The notes under the pieces were generated by a model. The model was given only the letters and a program-made list of their open reading frames with translations. It was not told where the DNA came from and made no database searches. Below, one piece after another: positions 39,801-53,964 of a stretch of 64,000 bases of DNA (position 1 is the first letter of the stretch; each line of letters starts with the position of its first letter). This DNA is from Allodiplogaster sudhausi (lineage: Eukaryota > Nematoda > Chromadorea > Rhabditida > Diplogasteridae): positions 124,001-188,000 of the forward strand of contig CALZFC010000160.1 in assembly GCA_945643635.1 (NCBI GenBank), in the 5' to 3' direction. The translations under genes and the position numbers were made by a program.

Positions 39801-42800
39801 GAACCGTCTTGACGAGATCTAACTATACATACCTTCACTAGTAGAATACCTATCACGACTTGGCCAGAACATGTCAAAATGTGATTTGTCTAAAATTGAC
39901 CATATCTTTTTTTTGTCTAAAATTGACCATATCTTTTTTTCTGATGATTCAAAGTGGTTCGAATTGTATTTAAACGAACCGTCTTGACGAGATCTAACTA
40001 TGCATACCTTCACTAGTAGAAGAATACCTATCACGACTTGGCCAGAACATGTCAAAATGTGAATTTGTCTAAAATTGACCATATCTTTTTTTTGTCTAAC
40101 ATTGACCATATCTTTTTTTCTGATGATTCAAAGTGGTCCGAATTGTATTTAAACGAACCGTCTTGACGAGATCTAACTATGCATACCTTCACTAGTAGAA
40201 TACCTATCATGACTTGGCCAGAACATGTCAAAATGTGATTATGTCTAAAATTGTCAATATCTTTTTGTTGTCTAAAATTGACCATATCTTTTTTTCTGAT
40301 GATTCAAAGTGGTTCGAATTGTATTTAAACGAACCGTCTTGACGAGATCTAACTATGCATACCTTCACTAGTAGAATACCTATCACGACTTGGCCAGAAC
40401 ATGTCAAAATGTGAATTTGTCTAAAATTGACCATATCTTTTTTTTGTCTAACATTGACCATATCTTTTTTCTGATGATTCAAAGTGGTCCGAATTGTATT
40501 TAAACGAACCGTCTTGACGAGATCTAACTATAAATACCTTCACTAGTAGAATACCTATCACGACTTGGCCAGAACATGTCAAAATGTGAATTTGTCTAAA
40601 ATTGACCATATCTTTTTTTTGTCTAACATTGACCATATCTTTTTTTCTGATGATTCAAAGTGGTCCGAATTGTATTTAAACGAACCGTCTTGACGAGATC
40701 TAACTATAAATACCTTCACTAGTAGAATACCTATCACGACTTGGCCAGAACATGTCAAAATGTGAATTTGTCTAAAATTGACCATATCTTTTTTTTGTCT
40801 AACATTGACCATATCTTTTTTTCTGATGATTCAAAGTGGTCCGAATTGTATTTAAACGAACCGTCTTGACGAGATCTAACTATGCATACCTTCACTAGTA
40901 GAATACCTATCATGACTTGGCCAGAACATGTCAAAATGTGATTTGTCTAAAATTGTCAATATCTTTTTTTTGTCTAAAATTGACCATATCTTTTTTTCTG
41001 ATGATTCAAAGTGGTTCGAATTGTATTTAAACGAACCGTCTTGACGAGATCTAACTATACATACCTTCACTAGTAGAATACCTATCACGACTTGGCCAGA
41101 ACATGTCAAAATGTGAATTTGTCTAAAATTGACCATATCTTTTTTTGTCTAACATTGACCATATCTTTTTTTCTGATGATTCAAAGTGGTCCGAATTGTA
41201 TTTAAACGAACCGTCTTGACGAGATCTAACTATGCATACCTTCACTAGTAGAATACCTATCATGACTTGGCCAGAACATGTCAAAATGTGATTATGTCTA
41301 AAATTGTCAATATCTTTTTGTTGTCTAAATTGACCATATCTTTTTTTCTGATGATTCAAAGTGGTTCGAATTGTATTTAAACGAACCGTCTTGACGAGAT
41401 CTAACTATGCATACCTTCACTAGTAGAATACCTATCATGACTTGGCCAGAACATGTCAAAATGTGATTATGTCTAAAATTGTCAATATCTTTTTGTTGTC
41501 TAACATTGACCATATCTTTTTTTCTGATGATTCAAAGTGGTTCGAATTGTATTTAAACGAACCGTCTTGACGAGATCTAACTATAAATACCTTCACTAGT
41601 AGAATACCTATCACGACTTGGCCAGAACATGTCAAAATGTGATTTGTCTAAAATTGACCATATCTTTTTTTGTCTAACATTGACCATATCTTTTTTTCTG
41701 ATGATTCAAAGTGGTCCGAATTGTATTTAAACGAACCGTCTTGACGAGATCTAACTATGCATACCTTCACTAGTAGAATACCTATCACGACTTGGCCAGA
41801 ACATGTCAAAATGTGATTTGTCTAAAATTGACCATATCTTTTTTTGTCTAACATTGACCATATCTTTTTTTCTGATGATTCAAAGTGGTTCGAATTGTAT
41901 TTAAACGAACCGTCTTGACGAGATCTAACTATGCATACCTTCACTAGTAGAATACCTATCATGACTTGGCCAGAACATGTCAAAATGTGATTATGTCTAA
42001 AATTGTCAATATCTTTTTGTTGTCTAAAATTGACCATATCTTTTTTTCTGATGATTCAAAGTGGTTCGAATTGTATTTAAACGAACCGTCTTGACGAGAT
42101 CTAACTATACATACCTTCACTAGTAGAATACCTATCACGACTTGGCCAGAACATGTCAAAATGTGATTTGTCTAAAATTGACCATATCTTTTTTTGTCTA
42201 ACATTGACCATATCTTTTTTTCTGATGATTCAAAGTGGTCCGAATTGTATTTAAACGAACCGTCTTGACGAGATCTAACTATGCATACCTTCACTAGTAG
42301 AATACCTATCACGACTTGGCCAGAACATGTCAAAATGTGAATTTGTCTAAAATTGACCATATCTTTTTTTGTCTAACATTGACCATATCTTTTTTTCTGA
42401 TGATTCAAAGTGGTCCGAATTGTATTTAAACGAACCGTCTTGACGAGATCTAACTATGCATACCTTCACTAGTAGAATACCTATCATGACTTGGCCAGAA
42501 CATGTCAAAATGTGATTATGTCTAAAATTGTCAATATCTTTTTGTTGTCTAAAATTGACCATATCTTTTTTTCTGATGATTCAAAGTGGTTCGAATTGTA
42601 TTTAAACGAACCGTCTTGACGAGATCTAACTATGCATACCTTCACTAGTAGAATACCTATCACGACTTGGCCAGAACATGTCAAAATGTGATTTGTCTAA
42701 AATTGACCATATCTTTTTTTGTCTAACATTGACCATATCTTTTTTTCTGATGATTCAAAGTGGTTCGAATTGTATTTAAACGAACCGTCTTGACGAGATC

Positions 42801-42928
42801 TAACTATACATACCTTCACTAGTAGAATACCTATCACGACTTGGCCAGAACATGTCAAAATGTGAATTTGTCTAAAATTGACCATATCTTTTTTTGTCTA
42901 ACATTGACCATATCTTTTTTCTGATGAT
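33810..42928 (+). repeat. Array zone 5a: new subfamily appears
   Basis: The first CTTTTTGTTG subrepeat is in the monomer at 33810 (as ATTGTCATATC) and the first ATTGTCAAT is at 34633-34641. From here new-type monomers are interspersed with GATTTGTCT and GAATTTG monomers in irregular order. GGTTCCG, an apparent insertion form between GGTCCG and GGTTCG, occurs near 33995 and 35578. GGTCGAATT occurs near 38029 and 38207. Confidence 0.78.
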
Positions 42929-45900
42929 TCAAAGTGGTCCGAATTGTATTTAAACGAACCGTCTTGACGAGATCTAACTGTAAATACCTTCACTAGTAGA
43001 ATACCTATCACGACTTGGCCAGAACATGTCAAAATGTGAATTTGTCTAAAATTGTCAATATCTTTTTGTTGTCTAAAATTGACCATATCTTTTTTTCTGA
43101 TGATTCAAAGTGGTTCGAATTGTATTTAAACGAACCGTCTTGACGAGATCTAACTATGCATACCTTCACTAGTAGAATACCTATCATGACTTGGCCAGAA
43201 CATGTCAAAATGTGATTATGTCTAAAATTGTCAATATCTTTTTGTTGTCTAACATTGACCATATCTTTTTTTCTGATGATTCAAAGTGGTTCGAATTGTA
43301 TTTAAACGAACCGTCTTGACGAGATCTAACTATAAATACCTTCACTAGTAGAATACCTATCACGACTTGGCCAGAACATGTCAAAATGTGAATTTGTCTA
43401 AAATTGACCATATCTTTTTTTGTCTAACATTGACCATATCTTTTTTTCTGATGATTCAAAGTGGTCCGAATTGTATTTAAACGAACCGTCTTGACGAGAT
43501 CTAACTATGCATACCTTCACTAGTAGAATACCTATCATGACTTGGCCAGAACATGTCAAAATGTGATTATGTCTAAAATTGTCAATATCTTTTTTTTGTC
43601 TAAAATTGACCATATCTTTTTTTCTGATGATTCAAAGTGGTTCGAATTGTATTTAAACGAACCGTCTTGACGAGATCTAACTATGCATACCTTCACTAGT
43701 AGAAGAATACCTATCATGACTTGGCCAGAACATGTCAAAATGTGATTATGTCTAAAATTGTCAATATCTTTTTGTTGTCTAAAATTGACCATATCTTTTT
43801 TTCTGATGATTCAAAGTGGTTCGAATTGTATTTAAACGAACCGTCTTGACGAGATCTAACTATACATACCTTCACTAGTAGAATACCTATCATGACTTGG
43901 CCAGAACATGTCAAAATGTGATTATGTCTAAAATTGTCAATATCTTTTTGTTGTCTAAAATTGACCATATCTTTTTTTCTGATGATTCAAAGTGGTTCGA
44001 ATTGTATTTAAACGAACCGTCTTGACGAGATCTAACTATGCATACCTTCACTAGTAGAAGAATACCTATCACGACTTGGCCAGAACATGTCAAAATGTGA
44101 ATTTGTCTAAAATTGACCATATCTTTTTTTGTCTAACATTGACCATATCTTTTTTTCTGATGATTCAAAGTGGTCCGAATTGTATTTAAACGAACCGTCT
44201 TGACGAGATCTAACTATGCATACCTTCACTAGTAGAATACCTATCATGACTTGGCCAGAACATGTCAAAATGTGATTATGTCTAAAATTGTCAATATCTT
44301 TTTGTTGTCTAAAATTGACCATATCTTTTTTTCTGATGATTCAAAGTGGTTCGAATTGTATTTAAACGAACCGTCTTGACGAGATCTAACTATACATACC
44401 TTCACTAGTAGAATACCTATCACGACTTGGCCAGAACGTGTCAAAATGTGAATTTGTCTAAAATTGACCATATCTTTTTTTGTCTAACATTGACCATATC
44501 TTTTTTCTGATGATTCAAAGTGGTCCGAATTGTATTTAAACGAACCGTCTTGACGAGATCTAACTGTAAATACCTTCACTAGTAGAATACCTATCACGAC
44601 TTGGCCAGAACATGTCAAAATGTGAATTTGTCTAAAATTGACCATATCTTTTTTTTCTAACATTGACCATATCTTTTTTCTGATGATTCAAAGTGGTCCG
44701 AATTGTATTTAAACGAACCGTCTTGACGAGATCTAACTGTAAATACCTTCACTAGTAGAATACCTATCACGACTTGGCCAGAACATGTCAAAATGTGAAT
44801 TTGTCTAAAATTGACCATATCTTTTTTTTGTCTAACATTGACCATATCTTTTTTTCTGATGATTCAAAGTGGTCCGAATTGTATTTAAACGAACCGTCTT
44901 GACGAGATCTAACTATGCATACCTTCACTAGTAGAATACCTATCATGACTTGGCCAGAACATGTCAAAATGTGATTATGTCTAAAATTGTCAATATCTTT
45001 TTGTTGTCTAACATTGACCATATCTTTTTTTCTGATGATTCAAAGTGGTTCGAATTGTATTTAAACGAACCGTCTTGACGAGATCTAACTATAAATACCT
45101 TCACTAGTAGAATACCTATCACGACTTGGCCAGAACATGTCAAAATGTGAATTTGTCTAAAATTGACCATATCTTTTTTTGTCTAAAATTGACCATATCT
45201 TTTTTTCTGATGATTCAAAGTGGTTCGAATTGTATTTAAACGAACCGTCTTGACGAGATCTAACTATGCATACCTTCACTAGTAGAATACCTATCATGAC
45301 TTGGCCAGAACATGTCAAAATGTGATTATGTCTAAAATTGTCAATATCTTTTTGTTGTCTAAAATTGACCATATCTTTTTTTCTGATGATTCAAAGTGGT
45401 TCGAATTGTATTTAAACGAACCGTCTTGACGAGATCTAACTATGCATACCTTCACTAGTAGAATACCTATCACGACTTGGCCAGAACATGTCAAAATGTG
45501 AATTTGTCTAAAATTGACCATATCTTTTTTTGTCTAACATTGACCATATCTTTTTTTCTGATGATTCAAAGTGGTCCGAATTGTATTTAAACGAACCGTC
45601 TTGACGAGATCTAACTATAAATACCTTCACTAGTAGAATACCTATCACGACTTGGCCAGAACATGTCAAAATGTGAATTTGTCTAAAATTGACCATATCT
45701 TTTTTTTGTCTAACATTGACCATATCTTTTTTCTGATGATTCAAAGTGGTCCGAATTGTATTTAAACGAACCGTCTTGACGAGATCTAACTATAAATACC
45801 TTCACTAGTAGAATACCTATCACGACTTGGCCAGAACATGTCAAAATGTGAATTTGTCTAAAATTGACCATATCTTTTTTTTGTCTAACATTGACCATAT

Positions 45901-48900
45901 CTTTTTTCTGATGATTCAAAGTGGTCCGAATTGTATTTAAACGAACCGTCTTGACGAGATCTAACTATAAATACCTTCACTAGTAGAATACCTATCACGA
46001 CTTGGCCAGAACATGTCAAAATGTGAATTTGTCTAAAATTGACCATATCTTTTTTTCTGATGATTCAAAGTGGTTCGAATTGTATTTAAACGAACCGTCT
46101 TGACGAGATCTAACTATGCATACCTTCACTAGTAGAATACCTATCATGACTTGGCCAGAACATGTCAAAATGTGATTATGTCTAAAATTGTCATATCTTT
46201 TTGTTGTCTAAAATTGACCATATCTTTTTTCTGATGATTCAAAGTGGTTCGAATTGTATTTAAACGAACCGTCTTGACGAGATCTAACTATGCATACCTT
46301 CACTAGTAGAATACCTATCACGACTTGGCCAGAACATGTCAAAATGTGAATTTGTCTAAAATTGACCATATCTTTTTTTGTCTAACATTGACCATATCTT
46401 TTTTTCTGATGATTCAAAGTGGTCCGAATTGTATTTAAACGAACCGTCTTGACGAGATCTAACTATGCATACCTTCACTAGTAGAATACCTATCATGACT
46501 TGGCCAGAACATGTCAAAATGTGATTATGTCTAAAATTGTCAATATCTTTTTGTTGTCTAAAATTGACCATATCTTTTTTTCTGATGATTCAAAGTGGTT
46601 CGAATTGTATTTAAACGAACCGTCTTGACGAGATCTAACTATACATACCTTCACTAGTAGAATACCTATCACGACTTGGCCAGAACATGTCAAAATGTGA
46701 ATTTGTCTAAAATTGACCATATCTTTTTTTGTCTAACATTGACCATATCTTTTTTCTGATGATTCAAAGTGGTCCGAATTGTATTTAAACGAACCGTCTT
46801 GACGAGATCTAACTGTAAATACCTTCACTAGTAGAATACCTATCACGACTTGGCCAGAACATGTCAAAATGTGAATTTGTCTAAAATTGACCATATCTTT
46901 TTTTTGTCTAACATTGACCATATCTTTTTTTCTGATGATTCAAAGTGGTCCGAATTGTATTTAAACGAACCGTCTTGACGAGATCTAACTATGCATACCT
47001 TCACTAGTAGAATACCTATCATGACTTGGCCAGAACATGTCAAAATGTGATTATGTCTAAAATTGTCAATATCTTTTTGTTGTCTAACATTGACCATATC
47101 TTTTTTTCTGATGATTCAAAGTGGTTCGAATTGTATTTAAACGAACCGTCTTGACGAGATCTAACTATAAATACCTTCACTAGTAGAATACCTATCACGA
47201 CTTGGCCAGAACATGTCAAAATGTGAATTTGTCTAAAATTGACCATATCTTTTTTTGTCTAAAATTGACCATATCTTTTTTTCTGATGATTCAAAGTGGT
47301 TCGAATTGTATTTAAACGAACCGTCTTGACGAGATCTAACTATGCATACCTTCACTAGTAGAATACCTATCATGACTTGGCCAGAACATGTCAAAATGTG
47401 ATTTGTCTAAAATTGTCAATATCTTTTTGTTGTCTAAAATTGACCATATCTTTTTTTCTGATGATTCAAAGTGGTTCGAATTGTATTTAAACGAACCGTC
47501 TTGACGAGATCTAACTATGCATACCTTCACTAGTAGAAGAATACCTATCACGACTTGGCCAGAACATGTCAAAATGTGAATTTGTCTAAAATTGACCATA
47601 TCTTTTTTTGTCTAACATTGACCATATCTTTTTTTCTGATGATTCAAAGTGGTCCGAATTGTATTTAAACGAACCGTCTTGACGAGATCTAACTATGCAT
47701 ACCTTCACTAGTAGAATACCTATCATGACTTGGCCAGAACATGTCAAAATGTGATTATGTCTAAAATTGTCATATCTTTTTGTTGTCTAAAATTGACCAT
47801 ATCTTTTTTTCTGATGATTCAAAGTGGTTCGAATTGTATTTAAACGAACCGTCTTGACGAGATCTAACTATACATACCTTCACTAGTAGAATACCTATCA
47901 CGACTTGGCCAGAACATGTCAAAATGTGAATTTGTCTAAAATTGACCATATCTTTTTTTGTCTAACATTGACCATATCTTTTTTCTGATGATTCAAAGTG
48001 GTCCGAATTGTATTTAAACGAACCGTCTTGACGAGATCTAACTATAAATACCTTCACTAGTAGAATACCTATCACGACTTGGCCAGAACATGTCAAAATG
48101 TGAATTTGTCTAAAATTGACCATATCTTTTTTTTGTCTAACATTGACCATATCTTTTTTCTGATGATTCAAAGTGGTCCGAATTGTATTTAAACGAACCG
48201 TCTTGACGAGATCTAACTGTAAATACCTTCACTAGTAGAAGAATACCTATCACGACTTGGCCAGAACATGTCAAAATGTGAATTTGTCTAAAATTGACCA
48301 TATCTTTTTTTTTGTCTAACATTGACCATATCTTTTTTCTGATGATTCAAAGTGGTCCGAATTGTATTTAAACGAACCGTCTTGACGAGATCTAACTATA
48401 ATACCTTCACTAGTAGAATACCTATCACGACTTGGCCAGAACATGTCAAAATGTGAATTTGTCTAAAATTGACCATATCTTTTTTTTGTCTAACATTGAC
48501 CATATCTTTTTTTCTGATGATTCAAAGTGGTCCGAATTGTATTTAAACGAACCGTCTTGACGAGATCTAACTATGCATACCTTCACTAGTAGAATACCTA
48601 TCATGACTTGGCCAGAACATGTCAAAATGTGATTATGTCTAAAATTGTCAATATCTTTTTGTTGTCTAAAATTGACCATATCTTTTTTTCTGATGATTCA
48701 AAGTGGTTCGAATTGTATTTAAACGAACCGTCTTGACGAGATCTAACTATGCATACCTTCACTAGTAGAAGAATACCTATCATGACTTGGCCAGAACATG
48801 TCAAAATGTGATTATGTCTAAAATTGTCAATATCTTTTTGTTGTCTAAAATTGACCATATCTTTTTTTCTGATGATTCAAAGTGGTTCGAATTGTATTTA

Positions 48901-50982
48901 AACGAACCGTCTTGACGAGATCTAACTATACATACCTTCACTAGTAGAATACCTATCACGACTTGGCCAGAACATGTCAAAATGTGAATTTGTCTAAAAT
49001 TGACCATATCTTTTTTTGTCTAACATTGACCATATCTTTTTTCTGATGATTCAAAGTGGTCCGAATTGTATTTAAACGAACCGTCTTGACGAGATCTAAC
49101 TATGCATACCTTCACTAGTAGAATACCTATCATGACTTGGCCAGAACATGTCAAAATGTGATTATGTCTAAAATTGTCAATATCTTTTTGTTGTCTAACA
49201 TTGACCATATCTTTTTTTCTGATGATTCAAAGTGGTTCGAATTGTATTTAAACGAACCGTCTTGACGAGATCTAACTATAAATACCTTCACTAGTAGAAT
49301 ACCTATCACGACTTGGCCAGAACATGTCAAAATGTGAATTTGTCTAAAATTGACCATATCTTTTTTTGTCTAACATTGACCATATCTTTTTTTCTGATGA
49401 TTCAAAGTGGTCCGAATTGTATTTAAACGAACCGTCTTGACGAGATCTAACTATGCATACCTTCACTAGTAGAATACCTATCATGACTTGGCCAGAACAT
49501 GTCAAAATGTGATTATGTCTAAAATTGTCAATATCTTTTTGTTGTCTAAAATTGACCATATCTTTTTTTCTGATGATTCAAAGTGGTTCGAATTGTATTT
49601 AAACGAACCGTCTTGACGAGATCTAACTATGCATACCTTCACTAGTAGAATACCTATCATGACTTGGCCAGAACATGTCAAAATGTGATTATGTCTAAAA
49701 TTGTCAATATCTTTTTGTTGTCTAAAATTGACCATATCTTTTTTTCTGATGATTCAAAGTGGTTCGAATTGTATTTAAACGAACCGTCTTGACGAGATCT
49801 AACTATGCATACCTTCACTAGTAGAAGAATACCTATCATGACTTGGCCAGAACATGTCAAAATGTGATTATGTCTAAAATTGTCAATATCTTTTTGTTGT
49901 CTAAAATTGACCATATCTTTTTTTCTGATGATTCAAAGTGGTTCGAATTGTATTTAAACGAACCGTCTTGACGAGATCTAACTATACATACCTTCACTAG
50001 TAGAATACCTATCACGACTTGGCCAGAACATGTCAAAATGTGAATTTGTCTAAAATTGACCATATCTTTTTTTTGTCTAACATTGACCATATCTTTTTTC
50101 TGATGATTCAAAGTGGTCCGAATTGTATTTAAACGAACCGTCTTGACGAGATCTAACTGTAAATACCTTCACTAGTAGAATACCTATCACGACTTGGCCA
50201 GAACATGTCAAAATGTGAATTTGTCTAAAATTGACCATATCTTTTTTTTGTCTAACATTGACCATATCTTTTTTCTGATGATTCAAAGTGGTCCGAATTG
50301 TATTTAAACGAACCGTCTTGACGAGATCTAACTATAAATACCTTCACTAGTAGAATACCTATCATGACTTGGCCAGAACATGTCAAAATGTGATTATGTC
50401 TAAAATTGTCAATATCTTTTTGTTGTCTAAAATTGACCATATCTTTTTTTCTGATGATTCAAAGTGGTTCGAATTGTATTTAAACGAACCGTCTTGACGA
50501 GATCTAACTATACATACCTTCACTAGTAGAATACCTATCACGACTTGGCCAGAACATGTCAAAATGTGAATTTGTCTAAAATTGACCATATCTTTTTTTG
50601 TCTAACATTGACCATATCTTTTTTCTGATGATTCAAAGTGGTCCGAATTGTATTTAAACGAACCGTCTTGACGAGATCTAACTGTAAATACCTTCACTAG
50701 TAGAATACCTATCACGACTTGGCCAGAACATGTCAAAATGTGAATTTGTCTAAAATTGACCATATCTTTTTTTTGTCTAACATTGACCATATCTTTTTTC
50801 TGATGATTCAAAGTGGTCCGAATTGTATTTAAACGAACCGTCTTGACGAGATCTAACTATGCATACCTTCACTAGTAGAATACCTATCACGACTTGGCCA
50901 GAACATGTCAAAATGTGAATTTGTCTAAAATTGACCATATCTTTTTTTGTCTAACATTGACCATATCTTTTTTTCTGATGAT
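42929..50982 (+). repeat. Array zone 5b: two-class monomers in short modules
   Basis: Nearly every monomer is one of two classes: A (CATGAC, GATTATGTCT, ATTGTCAAT, CTTTTTGTTG) or B (CACGAC, GAATTTGTCT, ATTGACCAT, T-run). A module led by TATACAT-B, TGTAAAT-B, TATGCAT-A and TATAAAT-B recurs at 46413-47287 and in expanded form at 44164-45213. It is seen again at 56952 and 62569. The first monomer, from 42929, is a B/A hybrid. Confidence 0.75.
45916..46064 (+). repeat. Contracted monomer with one subrepeat (149 bp)
   Basis: After GAATTTGTCTAAAATTGACC the T-run leads directly to CTGATGATTC. It carries TATAAAT and follows two other TATAAAT monomers (from about 45566 and 45741), so three similar copies stand in a row. 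Confidence 0.88.
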
Positions 50983-52215
50983 TCAAAGTGGTCCGAATTG
51001 TATTTAAACGAACCGTCTTGACGAGATCTAACTATGCATACCTTCACTAGTAGAATACCTATCATGACTTGGCCAGAACATGTCAAAATGTGATTATGTC
51101 TAAAATTGTCAATATCTTTTTGTTGTCTAAAATTGACCATATCTTTTTTTCTGATGATTCAAAGTGGTTCGAATTGTATTTAAACGAACCGTCTTGACGA
51201 GATCTAACTATGCATACCTTCACTAGTAGAAGAATACCTATCATGACTTGGCCAGAACATGTCAAAATGTGATTATGTCTAAAATTGTCAATATCTTTTT
51301 GTTGTCTAAAATTGACCATATCTTTTTTTCTGATGATTCAAAGTGGTTCGAATTGTATTTAAACGAACCGTCTTGACGAGATCTAACTATACATACCTTC
51401 ACTAGTAGAATACCTATCACGACTTGGCCAGAACGTGTCAAAATGTGAATTTGTCTAAAATTGACCATATCTTTTTTTGTCTAACATTGACCATATCTTT
51501 TTTTCTGATGATTCAAAGTGGTCCGAATTGTATTTAAACGAACCGTCTTGACGAGATCTAACTGTAAATACCTTCACTAGTAGAATACCTATCATGACTT
51601 GGCCAGAACATGTCAAAATGTGATTTGTCTAAAATTGTCAATATCTTTTTGTTGTCTAAAATTGACCATATCTTTTTTCTGATGATTCAAAGTGGTTCGA
51701 ATTGTATTTAAACGAACCGTCTTGACGAGATCTAACTATGCATACCTTCACTAGTAGAATACCTATCATGACTTGGCCAGAACATGTCAAAATGTGATTA
51801 TGTCTAAAATTGTCAATATCTTTTTGTTGTCTAACATTGACCATATCTTTTTTTCTGATGATTCAAAGTGGTTCGAATTGTATTTAAACGAACCGTCTTG
51901 ACGAGATCTAACTATAAATACCTTCACTAGTAGAATACCTATCACGACTTGGCCAGAACATGTCAAAATGTGAATTTGTCTAAAATTGACCATATCTTTT
52001 TTTTGTCTAACATTGACCATATCTTTTTTCTGATGATTCAAAGTGGTCCGAATTGTATTTAAACGAACCGTCTTGACGAGATCTAACTATGCATACCTTC
52101 ACTAGTAGAATAATACCTATCACGACTTGGCCAGAACATGTCAAAATGTGAATTTGTCTAAAATTGACCATATCTTTTTTTGTCTAACATTGACCATATC
52201 TTTTTTTCTGATGAT
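50983..52215 (+). repeat. 7-monomer HOR derivative (1,233 bp)
   Basis: Class order A-A-B-A-A-B-B, matching the first six monomers of the 9-mer that follows from 52216 and then one extra B. The last monomer has AGAATAATACC near 52110, an insertion seen only here. Confidence 0.78.
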
Positions 52216-53798
52216 TCAAAGTGGTCCGAATTGTATTTAAACGAACCGTCTTGACGAGATCTAACTATGCATACCTTCACTAGTAGAATACCTATCATGA
52301 CTTGGCCAGAACATGTCAAAATGTGATTATGTCTAAAATTGTCAATATCTTTTTGTTGTCTAAAATTGACCATATCTTTTTTTCTGATGATTCAAAGTGG
52401 TTCGAATTGTATTTAAACGAACCGTCTTGACGAGATCTAACTATGCATACCTTCACTAGTAGAAGAATACCTATCATGACTTGGCCAGAACATGTCAAAA
52501 TGTGATTATGTCTAAAATTGTCAATATCTTTTTGTTGTCTAAAATTGACCATATCTTTTTTTCTGATGATTCAAAGTGGTTCGAATTGTATTTAAACGAA
52601 CCGTCTTGACGAGATCTAACTATACATACCTTCACTAGTAGAATACCTATCACGACTTGGCCAGAACATGTCAAAATGTGAATTTGTCTAAAATTGACCA
52701 TATCTTTTTTTGTCTAACATTGACCATATCTTTTTTTCTGATGATTCAAAGTGGTCCGAATTGTATTTAAACGAACCGTCTTGACGAGATCTAACTGTAA
52801 ATACCTTCACTAGTAGAATACCTATCATGACTTGGCCAGAACATGTCAAAATGTGATTATGTCTAAAATTGTCAATATCTTTTTGTTGTCTAAAATTGAC
52901 CATATCTTTTTTCTGATGATTCAAAGTGGTTCGAATTGTATTTAAACGAACCGTCTTGACGAGATCTAACTATGCATACCTTCACTAGTAGAATACCTAT
53001 CATGACTTGGCCAGAACATGTCAAAATGTGATTATGTCTAAAATTGTCAATATCTTTTTGTTGTCTAACATTGACCATATCTTTTTTTCTGATGATTCAA
53101 AGTGGTTCGAATTGTATTTAAACGAACCGTCTTGACGAGATCTAACTGTAAATACCTTCACTAGTAGAATACCTATCACGACTTGGCCAGAACATGTCAA
53201 AATGTGAATTTGTCTAAAATTGACCATATCTTTTTTTGTCTAACATTGACCATATCTTTTTTTCTGATGATTCAAAGTGGTCCGAATTGTATTTAAACGA
53301 ACCGTCTTGACGAGATCTAACTATGCATACCTTCACTAGTAGAATACCTATCATGACTTGGCCAGAACATGTCAAAATGTGATTATGTCTAAAATTGTCA
53401 ATATCTTTTTGTTGTCTAAAATTGACCATATCTTTTTTTCTGATGATTCAAAGTGGTTCGAATTGTATTTAAACGAACCGTCTTGACGAGATCTAACTAT
53501 ACATACCTTCACTAGTAGAATACCTATCATGACTTGGCCAGAACATGTCAAAATGTGATTATGTCTAAAATTGTCAATATCTTTTTGTTGTCTAAAATTG
53601 ACCATATCTTTTTTTCTGATGATTCAAAGTGGTTCGAATTGTATTTAAACGAACCGTCTTGACGAGATCTAACTATGCATACCTTCACTAGTAGAATACC
53701 TATCACGACTTGGCCAGAACATGTCAAAATGTGAATTTGTCTAAAATTGACCATATCTTTTTTTGTCTAACATTGACCATATCTTTTTTTCTGATGAT
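52216..53798 (+). repeat. 9-monomer HOR, copy 1 (1,583 bp; A-A-B x3)
   Basis: Class order is A-A-B three times. The TATGCAT-site series is TATGCAT, TATGCAT (long), TATACAT, TGTAAAT, TATGCAT, TGTAAAT, TATGCAT, TATACAT, TATGCAT. This series distinguishes the three trimers and returns in the next copies with one or two changes. Confidence 0.85.
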
Positions 53799-53964
53799 TC
53801 AAAGTGGTCCGAATTGTATTTAAACGAACCGTCTTGACGAGATCTACCTTCACTAGTAGAATACCTATCATGACTTGGCCAGAACATGTCAAAATGTGAT
53901 TATGTCTAAAATTGTCAATATCTTTTTGTTGTCTAAAATTGACCATATCTTTTTTTCTGATGAT
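53799..53964 (+). repeat. Monomer with 10-bp deletion (166 bp)
   Basis: GATCTA is joined directly to CCTTCAC, dropping the ten bases that contain ATGCAT. The same deletion opens the units at 55379-55544, 58359-58524 and 60297-60462. All four copies descend from one event and mark the start of related HOR units. Confidence 0.92.
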
